DNA from: Piliocolobus tephrosceles | Taxonomy: Eukaryota; Chordata; Mammalia; Primates; Cercopithecidae | Length of the DNA stretch: 64,000 nucleotides | Assembly: GCF_002776525.5 (NCBI RefSeq) | Contig: NC_045436.1 | Span: 164,376,756 to 164,440,755, forward strand | Direction of reading: 5' to 3' | Part shown: positions 54,841 to 64,000 of the stretch, one piece after another | Layout: each line of letters opens with the position of its first letter | How positions within the stretch are numbered: the first letter of the stretch is position 1 | Notes under the pieces: generated by a model | The model's input: only the letters and a program-made list of their open reading frames with translations | What the model was told of the DNA's origin: nothing | Database searches by the model: none | Made by a program: the position numbers and the translations under genes

Positions 54841-55390
54841 CGCTTTCAGTTACAAGTAATGGAAAACTCAACTCAATTAGGTTTAAGCAATTAAAGGCAT
54901 TTATTAGTTAATGTAGCTAAAAACACCCAGAGGTAAAGACTTTAGGGCTAGGGATCAAAGTTCCGCGGCCATTTCTCGATGAATTTCCTGAGTCTGGCCT
55001 TTTCCATGTGGCAGCTCCATCCTCAGGCTAGCTTAACTCAGAGCTTGGAGATGGTTCTGTCAGTACCATGTCTCACATCTACTTGCCCTAATGCCACTTT
55101 ATCTACATCAAGAGATAGCCTCTCCCTAACAACCAAATAAAAATATGATGGTTAGTCTAACTTGACCACCTAAGGCCCCTGCCAATTCTGTAACCAGTTA
55201 TTGTAGCCAGGAAATGCCATCAACTCATTGACATATATCTGGGTTACTTGCCAGTCCTGCACATAACCCTGGGGCAAGGAGATAGATCAATGTTCTCTGG
55301 CTTATAGCAGTGAAGCTCCACCTCTGAAGCAATGTGTCATGGTCACTCCTATCTAAACACAGAGTAGCTACACGAATGGAAAAGGGGTAG
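54841..55390. mobile_element. Ancient interspersed repeat, unnamed
   Basis: GCTTTCAGTTACAAGTAATG, GGTTTAAGCAATTAAAGGCA, CATTTATTAGTTAATGTAGC and further blocks match a dispersed mammalian repeat type I recall but cannot name. Borders are approximate. Confidence 0.5.
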
Positions 55391-56129
55391 AGGAATGCTT
55401 GTATACCAACATCAGCATGACCTACAATCTTAAAGGAAGCAGTTTTCCAGGGAATAATGGAGAAAAGTCATGTTAAAAGTAGCAGACCACCATATAAAAA
55501 TGGCATAGAAATATAAAAGACATGCACCATTGTGGAAAATTTTGTTAACCAAGAAAGCTGGTGGAGTTTCTGGAAATAAAACCCAGTATGAGGCTATAGA
55601 CAGATGTAAAAGCCATCTATATATCATAGAAACAAATGAGATGGTTCTGAGCATAATTTCAAGCTTGGATCTTTTTAAATCAAATATGCATAGAAAAGCA
55701 ATTGATTGCCAGTAATCAGCAAGGTATGAAGAAATTCACAATTCACAGCAGCATAAGCTATGGACTTTCCCTGTTTTTCAGAAGACAGTCAAGTCAATTA
55801 ACCAAAGTACTAATAAATGGCCAACCCAGAGTTCTTCACTGTCAAGCCATGTGTCACCAACTCTTAATTTAGAGGTCAAAATTCTGTGAGGAACTGAGAT
55901 AGCGGAAATCTTCAAGAAAGAAAGAAGAACCTGGAGAAAGCTTGGAAAGGGAATCCATGTGGAATCCATGGGAAGGATCAGAGGACTTTTTCATGAGATG
56001 GGATGGGATCTCAGGTGTTCAGGCAGCAGGGTAGGTAAGAGCATGGCATGAGCAGGAACAAAGGGGAGAATGACTGTTGGCTGTGTATATGATAAGTAGC
56101 TGCCAAGGAGCTGCAAAATGGTTAGACTA
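55391..56129. other. Single-copy DNA
   Basis: No named repeat; short frames only. Confidence 0.4.
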
Positions 56130-56310
56130 GAGGCTTGAGTGTTTCCAATCCAGGCTCTGGACAATTCATTTCTCTTACACTCCATTTTCTGATTTGTGCA
56201 TGAGGGTAAGCATCCCTTTCTTACATGGTAGAGTACTTCAGAGCTAAGAGAAATTGAGTATGTCAAGTGCCCCATACATGGGGATAGTTTGTTATCAGTA
56301 CACTGTAGCT
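56130..56310 (+). mobile_element. MIR SINE fragment
   Basis: CCAATCCAGGCTCTGGAC, CTCCATTTTCTGATTTGTGC, ATGAGGGTAAGCATCCC and GAGAAATTGAGTATGTCAAG follow sense MIR order, with the central block deleted. Confidence 0.65.
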
Positions 56311-56445
56311 CTTCCTCTCCGTCCTTTGATGACAATGCTAGAAGAAGCTTTATGGTCAAAATGAATGAATAGAGGGTGAGATTTTAACTACTTAATGTGA
56401 ATGAAATAGAAAATAAAAACTGGTAAGATAATTCTGACTTCTTTT

Positions 56446-56756
56446 ATTTTTTTGAGATAGGATCTTGCTCTGTCACCCAGGCTGTAGTGTAGTGGCATGG
56501 TCATGGCTCACTGTAGCCTCAACCTCCTGGGCTCAAGTGATCCTCCCACTTTGACCCCCCAAGTAGCTAGGACCACAGGCCCATTCCTCCATATGCCTGG
56601 CTAAGTATTTGTTGTTTGTTTTTTTGTTTGATTTTTGGGAGAGATGGAGTTTTGCCAGGTTGCTCAGGCTGGTCTCAAACTCCTGGGCTCCAGCGATCCA
56701 CTCGTCTTGGTCTCTTACAGTACTGGAATTACAGGTGTGAGCCACTTTGCCTGGCC
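56446..56756 (-). mobile_element. AluJ-like SINE
   Basis: An old antisense Alu (GGATCTTGCTCTGTCACCC, CTCACTGTAGCCTCAACCTC). TCTGACTTCTT (56433-56443) and TCTGACTCCTT (56760-56770) are a degenerate target duplication. The middle linker contains GTTTGTTTTTTTGTTTG. Confidence 0.93.
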
Positions 56757-56770
56757 ACCTCTGACTCCTT

Positions 56771-57512
56771 ATTAACAAGAACTGAGGAAAGACATTTTCT
56801 TTGGTCTTTGCTGTTTCTGTTAATATCAGTGGTATAGATCATCATTTACTTTTTGTAACATTGTTGAGAACCATCAGCCAAAGGTTCATGCATAGATTTG
56901 CCATCATTATTGATTCCAGGATATCATAAGCAAACCAACTCACTGGCCAAATATTGATCAATGGCCCTCACTATCCGAAAGTTTGCTTTCCTGCTGTTTT
57001 TAGGAAAAATCAACAAACCCCTCCCAAGAAAGCCTCTTGACAATTACATCAAAGTTCAATTTACATCAACACAAACTCTTTGCCCCTTTTCCAGCCTCAA
57101 AATATTTGTATTTAAAAATCTCAAGACATCTGTTACCCGAAATTTTACTGTCTAAAATCAAAACTGTCTTCCTAAGCACCTAAGGATTTTTCTCTAAGGC
57201 AGCACCAATTGCTAAGTCACTCTAGCTCAAAAACTGTGATATCGTATTTGAATGAATAATTCCTGACATTTATAGGTTTTGTCTCTTTTATTTTTCTATT
57301 TCCGCTGCCATTGCCTTTCTCCTCTACCTTGAAAGACTAAAATAGACCCTGTCACCTTTCAGTGTTGTATTTCTGCGGGCCATCCAATCCGTTTATCAAT
57401 GTTGCCAGACTATTATTGCCAAGATAGTACCCTCATTCCAACATTTGCCACTTCAGGTACCTACAGGATATCTGAAAGGTCAGAAAGCATAGGATACATT
57501 TCTTCTTAAATA
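56771..57512. other. Single-copy DNA
   Basis: No repeat recognised; the 64-codon frame at 56961-57155 has no domain. Confidence 0.4.
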
Positions 57513-58055
57513 GCATGCTTTTATTAGTTATTGCTGCAAAAATCAGTATCACATAACTCATTAAAGTAATAAGCACTGATTATAATTCACAGTTTTACGT
57601 GGGTCAGGAATTCAGAAATGACCTGGCTGGGAGGCTCTAGCTTGTGTTGTTGATGAGGTTGCAGTCAAGGTGTTGGTCCAAGCTTCTGTCACTTACAGGC
57701 TTAACTGTGGCTGGCTGATCCACTCCATGGTTCACTCACATGGCTAGCAAGGTGGTACTGGCTTCCAGCAGGCGGCCTCAGTTCCTCTCCATGTGGGTCT
57801 TTCCACAGGGTTGCTTGAATGTCTTCACAACATGAAAGCTGGCTTCCTCCAGAGACAGTGATGCAGGAATAAAATCCAGGTAGAAGCTACATTCCTTTGA
57901 TAACCTTGCAAGTCATAGAATACTAATTCTGCCACATTCTATGGTTCCAAAGACATCATTACGTCTGACCTACATTCCAGGGGAGGGGAAGCAAGTATCA
58001 CCTTTGGAAGGCAAGACTGTCAAAGAATTTGCAGACCTATTTTAAAACCACTACA
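57513..58055 (-). mobile_element. Ancient LTR-like repeat (MLT1-group texture)
   Basis: TTATTAGTTATTGCTGCAAA, a GGGTCAGGAATTCAGAAATG block, CAGCAGGCGGCCTCAGTTCC, CTGGCTTCCTCCAGAGACAG, TCTGCCACATTCTATGGTTC and GGGGAGGGGAAGCAAG follow a common dispersed mammalian LTR-like repeat. Family and orientation are tentative. Confidence 0.55.
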
Positions 58056-58664
58056 ACTTTAGTTACAATTTCTAGTAATATGCTCCGTATACTTTTTTTA
58101 CAGTCTCCAGTATCTCTTTAGGTAGAATACTTTTGAATTTAAAGCCATGGGTCTCATGGTTAATTTGAACAAAATATAGGAAGTATACTATTATTTTTCC
58201 ACGTCTTTCTAGGCTTTTTAAACTCTGCAGTGTGTTTACTGTACTCTTGTAGAAGGAGTGCCATCAACTGCAATTGTTACCAATTGTGCTTATTTTTCTA
58301 CTCTTTTCACTCTCCCGAAATATGTTCCCATTCAACCAGGCAGGTCTCTTTTCATGCTCGTTATTTTTCTCACTGCTTCCATGGCTTTACAGAGACCCTT
58401 CCTCTTCGCTTTGGTCTGCCTCTCGAAACCCTCAGGACTTATGACAGGCCAAGTCGAGTCTCAAATTCCCCATGAAGAGCTGACTTATCTCTCTGTCATG
58501 CGTGGTCCCCTCGGTTCCCATCACTCATACACTTGCATACATTTATTTTCACCTTATTATATTCAGTTCAGCACAATTTTATCGACCCCTTTTTTCCTAA
58601 CGATGTACTTTATAGCAAGCACTCATTCAACATTTGTTGCACAACAGACTGAATATTAGATTAA
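58056..58664. other. Unassigned DNA, possible L2 trace
   Basis: Overlapping 81- and 133-codon frames (58230-58659) have no known domain. CACTCATTCAACATTTGTTG near 58620 may be an L2 tail. I do not call a gene. Confidence 0.4.
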
Positions 58665-58902
58665 AATATTCTGTGTAACTCAATTATCCAAAGTATATTA
58701 TTTCAACATGTCTTCAGTATAGCATTTCTAATGACATACGTTTTATTCTTTTCTGCACTGTTTATAAATGCTGCAGTATTTTTTACTTATTTTAATTCAT
58801 GTGGTAAATTTTCAGCACAGATGCTTGATCTATATTGAAATTTTATAGAATTTACAGTTCAAAAAAGCAGATCCACAAACACAGTATTCAAAATAATACT
58901 TG
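58665..58902. mobile_element. hAT-Charlie-like MER element, left part
   Basis: CAATTATCCAAAGTATATTA followed by TTTCAACATGTCTTCAGTAT, then TTTTATTC, resembles the middle of a non-autonomous hAT repeat whose end appears beyond the Alu. Confidence 0.55.
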
Positions 58903-58903
58903 A

Positions 58904-59210
58904 GTCTGGGTGCATGCTTGTAATTGCAGTGCCTTTGGAGGATCGCTTGAGGCCAGGAGTTTGAGACCAACCTGGGAAACATAGTGAAACCCCTGTCTCT
59001 CCAAAAAAGTTATTTTTTTTTTTTTTAAATTAACTGGGTACGGTGGCACACACCTGCAGTCCTAGATACTCGGGAGGCTGAGGTGGGGAGATTGCTTGAG
59101 CCCAGGAGGTCGAGGTTGCAGTGAGCTATGATCATACCACTGCATTCCAGATTAGGTGACAGAGCAAGACCCTGTCTCAGAAAAAATAAAAATAAAAAAA
59201 TAAAAAAAAA
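58904..59210 (+). mobile_element. AluJ-like SINE, 5'-eroded
   Basis: Sense Alu with a deleted start (CTGGGTGCATGCTTGTAATT), a reversed-composition T-run in the middle linker, AGCTATGATCATACCACTGC, and an A/TAAA-rich tail. ACTTGAG and ACTTGAA flank it weakly. Confidence 0.9.
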
Positions 59211-59400
59211 ACAACTTGAAGATTTCCTAAAACTAAATTGTGTTCCCTTTTTTAAAGTTTAAATATAAGTCAAATAACATGAAAATTAAGTTTCTCAGTC
59301 TCACTGGCCACATTTAAAGTACCCAATAGCAATATGGGGCTGGCGGTTGCCATATTTGATAGTGAAGCCCAAGATCATAGAAGAAAGCAACAGATCTGGG
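59211..59400. mobile_element. hAT-Charlie-like MER element, right part
   Basis: TTCTCAGTCTCACTGGCCAC, ATTTAAAGTACCCAATAGC, ATATGGGGCTGGCGGTTGCC and ATATTTGATAGTG match the ACTAGCCACATTTCAAG, CAATAGCCACATGTGGCTAG end of a known hAT MER family. Exact name not secure. Confidence 0.62.
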
Positions 59401-60614
59401 ATGTCGCTGGTTTGTGAACTAACCTTTACTAAAAGTAGTACTTAAAAGTGAAATAGTAGAAAGAAATACAGTTTGTGTCAACAGTATACCTGATCACACT
59501 CCACTAATGAAATTTCCTCAGCAAGTCACTGTAACGAGAATCACACCGGGCTTCCTTGTGATCGAGACCCACAACTTGGTTGTTGAATGTAAAACAAATA
59601 TAAGTCCAAGTCTCAACATAGCAGAGCAAAGTAATTTGGCTTTAATAACATTTCTCAAAAAAGTCTAAAAGATTAATTAAATTGCATTGCATTGAAACCA
59701 TTGAATTGAAACAATTGCACTGAAAACAATGAAAACACAGCAAAACATCCTGAAACCTCTCTCCTCAAACCTTCACACCACAAGAGCTGTCCCTAATGTC
59801 ACCATTCCACTCTTTTTCTCCTTCTGAAACTCTCCCTCAAAATCCTTAGCCTATATTTCCTTGGCTTCTCCTTCTCCTCTGTGCCTCCTTGCAGAATCTT
59901 TATAATTTAAGTCGCTCTAAATTCATTCTTGCAATTTGTGTCTTTGAACATTCTCCTGATTAACAAAACAGGCTACCCTCAATAACTACTTGACACTGAG
60001 TTTTCCTTGGAGGGCATAAAATTATGACAAAGAATTCGGGACGGCTCTGAATGTCAATATTTCTATGTTATCATATTACTAGATAATACAAATCTTAACT
60101 TTGTTGCTTCTAGGACTAGGAGACACTTACTGCCCTTTGGTTTAAAAACACATGTAAAAAGTTGCACAAGATTTTGAAATGGATCAAAAATATTGGATGT
60201 CTTCAACGTCTACTGGCTTTGTTTTGGTTTTCTGATTCTCTAGTGCCTTTGAGTGTTTTGAGCTATCTTATAACTCTGTAAATTATCCATGGAAAGAGAG
60301 TTGTGACCTAGAGAGATTCAGTTGTTCATTTTATTGCCCTGTGGATATTGATCAGTTTGGCCAATGTTGCATTGAATGAGCAAATTTATTTCAGCATTCC
60401 CGATAGCCTATATCTGTATAATTATTTGAAGTTTCCTTACAACTGACTATAAGTTTTATTCTTTTTCTCATTAACTATATGAATTGAAAGAGAGACAGCT
60501 TGTCTACCAAAAAACAGGACTTTCTCAATTAAATTAGATTATCTGACTATAATAAAAAGTGGCAATGGAAATGAAGAAATGTATACTTGTAAATTTTTAG
60601 GGAGTTCAAAATGT
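59401..60614. other. Single-copy DNA
   Basis: About 1.2 kb without a named repeat or domain, apart from the degenerate tandem repeat at 59681-59738. Confidence 0.45.
59681..59738. repeat. Degenerate tandem repeat (ATTG-ATTGAAAC units)
   Basis: ATTGCATTGCATTGAAACC, ATTGAATTGAAACA, ATTGCACTGAAAACA and ATGAAAACA follow each other as imperfect units of about 10-16 bp. Confidence 0.75.
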
Positions 60615-60750
60615 GCAACAGCATATTAGTTAAGAGTTTAGGTTCTGGCACTAAACTGATATCAATTCTAGCTTAGCCAACAAAGCTATGTGAGTTTGTT
60701 TAAGATATTTAGCTGCTCTGATCCTGAGTGTGTTAGAACTTACAACGTTT
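60615..60750 (+). mobile_element. MIR SINE fragment
   Basis: TTAGTTAAGAGTTTAGGTTC, TGGCACTAAACTGATATC, AATTCTAGCTTAGCCAACAA follow the sense MIR 5' half. Confidence 0.7.
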
Positions 60751-60754
60751 ATAT

Positions 60755-61125
60755 ATATTCATTGATTCATTCACTCAACAAACATCTGTTGAGTACATAA
60801 TTTACCCCAGACACTGTTCAAGGCTGTGGAACACACAGTGAACAAAAGAGACACATTTCCTACTTCATGGCACTTACATTCCCTTGGAAAAGACTAGCAA
60901 TAGTTAATAAATTTATTAGGAAATGCCCAGCAATTATGAGTAAGATGAGGAAGAATAAAGATACAGAAGGAAGTTCCTTTGGATAGGGCTAAACTGAGTG
61001 GTTTCTTTATGGAGGGTGCATTTGTTGAGAGATTTGAATGCGGTAAGCCTGCCATGTGACTCTCTCTGGGGGAAAGTTCTCTAGGCAGAGGGAATTGTAT
61101 GAGCAGAGCCAAGAGGCATACTGAA
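60755..61125 (-). mobile_element. L2 3' part
   Basis: Antisense L2 from its tail (ATTCACTCAACAAACATCTG, GACACTGTTCAAGGCTGTGG, CATGGCACTTACATTCCC) toward ORF2 (GCAGAGGGAATTGTATGAGC). Continuous over about 370 bp. Confidence 0.78.
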
Positions 61126-62156
61126 TAAAACAAAGCAAAACACAAATTAAGAGTCCAATCTTGTTACAAGGCAGTAAACACAGAAAAGATGAGAGGAGAT
61201 CCTTGTTTCTCCATATATCACTGTGGTCATCAAAAAAATCCTTTAAGGTCTATGTTAAACTTTCAATATATCTTTATGCATACTGTTGGAAAATATTGAT
61301 TCACTAAGTTATATACATTTCCAAGTGTTATCAAAGTTTTTATTCTATGATATCAAAAATCAGTATTTATTAAAATAACCACAACCTAAAAGTCAGAAAA
61401 GACCTGAAGTGTCACAAAACTGCCAAGCCCCTGGCAGCAGATACGAGTTTTTCAAAATAATTTTTGCCTGAAAGCTCAGATTTCATCATTAGCCTCCAAT
61501 ACTGTCAGTTGTTTCCTTGAAGGTACAGGCTTACTTTGCTCATCTTTAAGAAAATGTCTGCCAAATATCCGAGTCTGAGTAGCTATAGTTTGTCAGTTGC
61601 TCTCTCATGTAAAAATACTGGCTCTTGAACAAGGTGGCTAATTCAGCTGAAAACTCAAACAATTACACCAGTGCTTTTCCTTGAGGTAATTGTCATATTT
61701 ATATAGGCAATGGGATTATCTTATATATACCTCCCATTTTGTCACAAAGAATATTATAAAGATGTACTCAAGGTGTGATTTAATAAAAGTCATCATTTGT
61801 ACTGCTTCGTTATATACATTACTAATTGAAACTGCCCTATTTGCTTTTTGCCCGTGGGTGATGGTGAAGAACACAGTGGCTACTAGTGCTGTTTGATGCT
61901 ACTGCCACGATACTAGTAGTTAGAAAATATTTCTATATTGTTGATGCTATGTTGTATGACCTCTGCACTATAAGATTAGGAGGAAGAAACAGGAGAGGGT
62001 TTTAATGCCTCTCTTTTAAAGAGTTTGACATTTTTCCCCCAAAGTAGTCTTTAAAAGTTCTGTAAGTTTCCCTTTCCTCAGCCACACATTAGCTACTTAG
62101 CTGCGAGAGGCTGAGAAGCACTGACTTTCAGCTAGAGAGCAAGGTCTTGACAGTTT
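61126..62156. other. Single-copy DNA
   Basis: About 1 kb, repeat-free by eye. The 61420-61700 portion has a uniform non-repetitive texture and could be conserved, but nothing specific supports it. Confidence 0.4.
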
Positions 62157-62168
62157 AAAAGATGACAG

Positions 62169-62473
62169 GGCCAGGCGCAGTGGCTCACACCTGTAATCCC
62201 AACACTTTGGGAGGCTGAGGTGGGCAGTCACCCGAGGTCGGTAGTTCGAGACCACACTGACCAACATGGAGAAACCCCGTCTCTACTAAAAATACAAAAT
62301 AAGCCAGGCATGGTGGTGCATGCCTGTAATCCCTGCTACTCAGGAGGCTGAGGCAGGAGAATCGCTTGAACCCAGGAGGCGGAGGTTGCTGTGAGCCGAG
62401 ATGACGCCATTGCACACCAGCCTGGGCAACAAGAGCAAAACTCTATCTCAAAAATAAATAAGTAAAATAAAAT
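62169..62473 (+). mobile_element. AluS-like SINE
   Basis: Full-length sense Alu (GGCCAGGCGCAGTGGCTCAC, GAGAATCGCTTGAACCCAGG) with an AAATAAATAAG tail. AAAAGATGACAG (62157-62168) and AAAAGATGATAG (62474-62485) are a target duplication with one mismatch. Confidence 0.96.
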
Positions 62474-62609
62474 AAAAGATGATAGGCCACCAGCTGTGAT
62501 GGACTGAGACCCCCCTGATGATGAGATGGAGCAACCTCAGACTGCCCCAACAAACTATACGCAGTTTACGTATTTGAAGCTAATACTTGGACTAACAGAA
62601 ACAGCAATT

Positions 62610-62760
62610 ATAATGATAATGGCTGATATTTATTTCTTTGACTTCTCAGGAAGCATACAGAGGAAAAGCAAGTTGCTGAGCTAGAAAGTGGCATATAGTC
62701 ACTTCTGTGGTAATCCACAGACTGTGCTTTTCATCCCTATCACCTTAAGCACTGCCTTGC
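62610..62760 (-). mobile_element. Probable MIR fragment
   Basis: AATGGCTGATATTTATTTC, GAGCTAGAAAGTGGCATA, and GCACTGCCTTG at the end resemble antisense MIR with its centre deleted. Confidence 0.5.
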
Positions 62761-63699
62761 CAAATACACTGGGCTCCAATAATAGAAAAGAAATACCTGC
62801 TGACATGTTTGAGAGGTTCTAGTTTACAGGACAGACTATCCAAGGTTTTTTGGTTTTTTTGTTTGTTTGTTTTTTGGTTATGTTAAAGACAAAATTATTC
62901 AATGATACACAAGAAGGAAGCACAATAAGGAAGATTTTATTCATGACCATTGTGATGGGTATAGCTACCACACCAACGAGATTTTGCAGTGGGGGAGAGA
63001 GACTGAGCTCAACTCCAAACATAGCATGGGAAAGTAGGGACTTAAATTCAAGGAGCCAGGGTTAGGTGACATGTCATTGAATGGATAATTACTAAGAAGA
63101 ACTTCAGGGAGACAGGAGATTCTGGCCACACCAACCTAACAAATGTCTTGCTGAAAGCAGGCCAGGTTGATCAGACCTGGGGGAGGTCAGAGGATGGAGG
63201 ATGAGATTAGATATTGAGGGGATGATCAGATGAACACAGAGTGTGGGTGGGGTGTTCCTTCTAAGCTGACATCAGGGTTCTTGCAAAAACTGCTTTTTAT
63301 AAGGAAGTGCACAGATAGGCCTAGGAGGAGATTCAAAACCCTGACTAAAGTTTGGTCAAGCAAAGAATTTTTGTCAATTATAAAGCTATTAAAAAAAGAT
63401 TTAGTTATCCTAGAACTAATGTCATGGTGCAGTGACCAGTTAATTCTTTGATATGTAGCAAATATTATGCAGTTGCCATCTGTCCCAGACTAATATTTAA
63501 CCATCATTCCAGAATTTTTTTCTCATTAAAATAATGTGTACAATTTACTTATTGGTTGGTTTATAACATAATAACTCTTACTTGCTTTAACATTCTTAGA
63601 ATTTGTCTATAATCCGATATAGTAATACTTTTTTATATCAGACGTTGAATAAATCATTGAGGATTGTTAATATGCTATGCATATGTGTACATGTGTATA
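62761..63699. other. Unassigned DNA, T/G-rich patch near left
   Basis: A GTTTGTTTGTTTTTTGG patch lies near 62859. AGAGACTGAGCTCAACTCCA around 62997 has an LTR- or ERV-like feel but no diagnostic ends. No domain in the frames. Confidence 0.35.
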
Positions 63700-63730
63700 A
63701 AAATGTGATGTGTCTGTGTAAGGTAATATT

Positions 63731-63743
63731 GTGTGTGTGTGTG
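63731..63743. repeat. Short (GT)n
   Basis: Six to seven GT units preceded by scattered TGTG words from about 63680. Confidence 0.7.
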
Positions 63744-63854
63744 AGTTTAGAATACTTGGGAATAGAAAAAATACTCAAAATCTAAAGTACATCCAGAGGC
63801 ATCATAAGGCAGTAAGGAAGGTAGATATGGATGAGGTTATATCACAGAGATGGA

Positions 63855-64000
63855 GATGCATTCAACCATAGATATTTACTACGCAGTTGCCAAGGAACTA
63901 GCAGTGTTCTAGACTTGAAGGAATGGAAGAAAATAAAACAAATTCCTGCTATCAAGAAGCTTGTATTCTAAAAGAAGCAGAAAAAAAAAATAAACAAGTA
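63855..64000 (-). mobile_element. L2 3' end, runs off the window
   Basis: ATTCAACCATAGATATTTAC, AGCAGTGTTCTAGACTTGAA, CCTGCTATCAAGAAGCTTGT then AATAAACAAGTA match the reverse of an L2 tail. Continues past the right edge. Confidence 0.75.

Noticed and set aside
58230..58659. Overlapping 81- and 133-codon frames, possible small gene
   Set aside because: No domain, no splice or promoter context, and both frames are open by chance or by an old L2-like pyrimidine bias.
62997..63400. An LTR or ERV internal fragment
   Set aside because: Only a vague resemblance, with no LTR ends, primer-binding site or coding motif seen.

Overview
The window is AT-rich primate nuclear DNA with no supportable protein-coding exon, rRNA, tRNA, CpG island, operon or CRISPR array. 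Nearly all the structure is interspersed repeat. The lineage can be narrowed. The Alu copies at 8066-8376 and 40189-40492 carry the AluY variant typical of Old World monkeys (GTGGCCGGATCTCAGCTC, TAGTTTTTTGTATTTTTTAG, CAGGCTTGAGCC or CAGGCTTGCGCC in antisense reading). I infer a cercopithecoid monkey such as a macaque, baboon or vervet. The longest open frame (234 codons, 36066-36770) is the C-terminal part of LINE-1 ORF2; the other long frames lie in Alu, L1, L2 or LTR copies.

Layout. 0.4-5 kb: one Alu with clean target-site duplications (TSDs), then mostly single-copy DNA and a MIR. 4.9-7.8 kb: a mosaic L1 with an inverted 5' end, a foreign L1 segment, and an MST-type solo LTR in its 3' UTR. 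8-11.3 kb: a young Alu, two MaLR LTRs and a long antisense L2. 13-19 kb: a cluster of MIR and MER5 relics. 20-23 kb: a MaLR element with a Tigger transposon at its internal/LTR junction, next to an MLT2-like LTR split by an Alu. 23-29.4 kb: L2 relics, an Alu, a 107-bp direct duplication and two single-copy AT-rich islands that may be conserved non-coding elements. 29-33.3 kb: a truncated L1PA, L2, MIR, MER1B and a FLAM-type Alu monomer. 35.2-36.8 kb: a fairly young L1PA with a twin-priming inversion. 38-54 kb: old L1 fragments, Alus (including a close inverted pair), microsatellites and nested L1s. 54-64 kb: L2, MIR, hAT, LTR-like relics and three more Alus.

No genes work together here. The window reads as an intron or gene desert. 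The layered insertions give a relative timeline: MIR and L2 first, then MLT, MER and L1M, then MST, L1PA and AluJ/S, then AluY. I saw no novel biological system. The observations most worth checking are the structural rearrangements: two L1 inversions, three local duplications, nested elements and a close inverted Alu pair. Family names rest on recalled consensus sequences; subfamily assignments are approximate.
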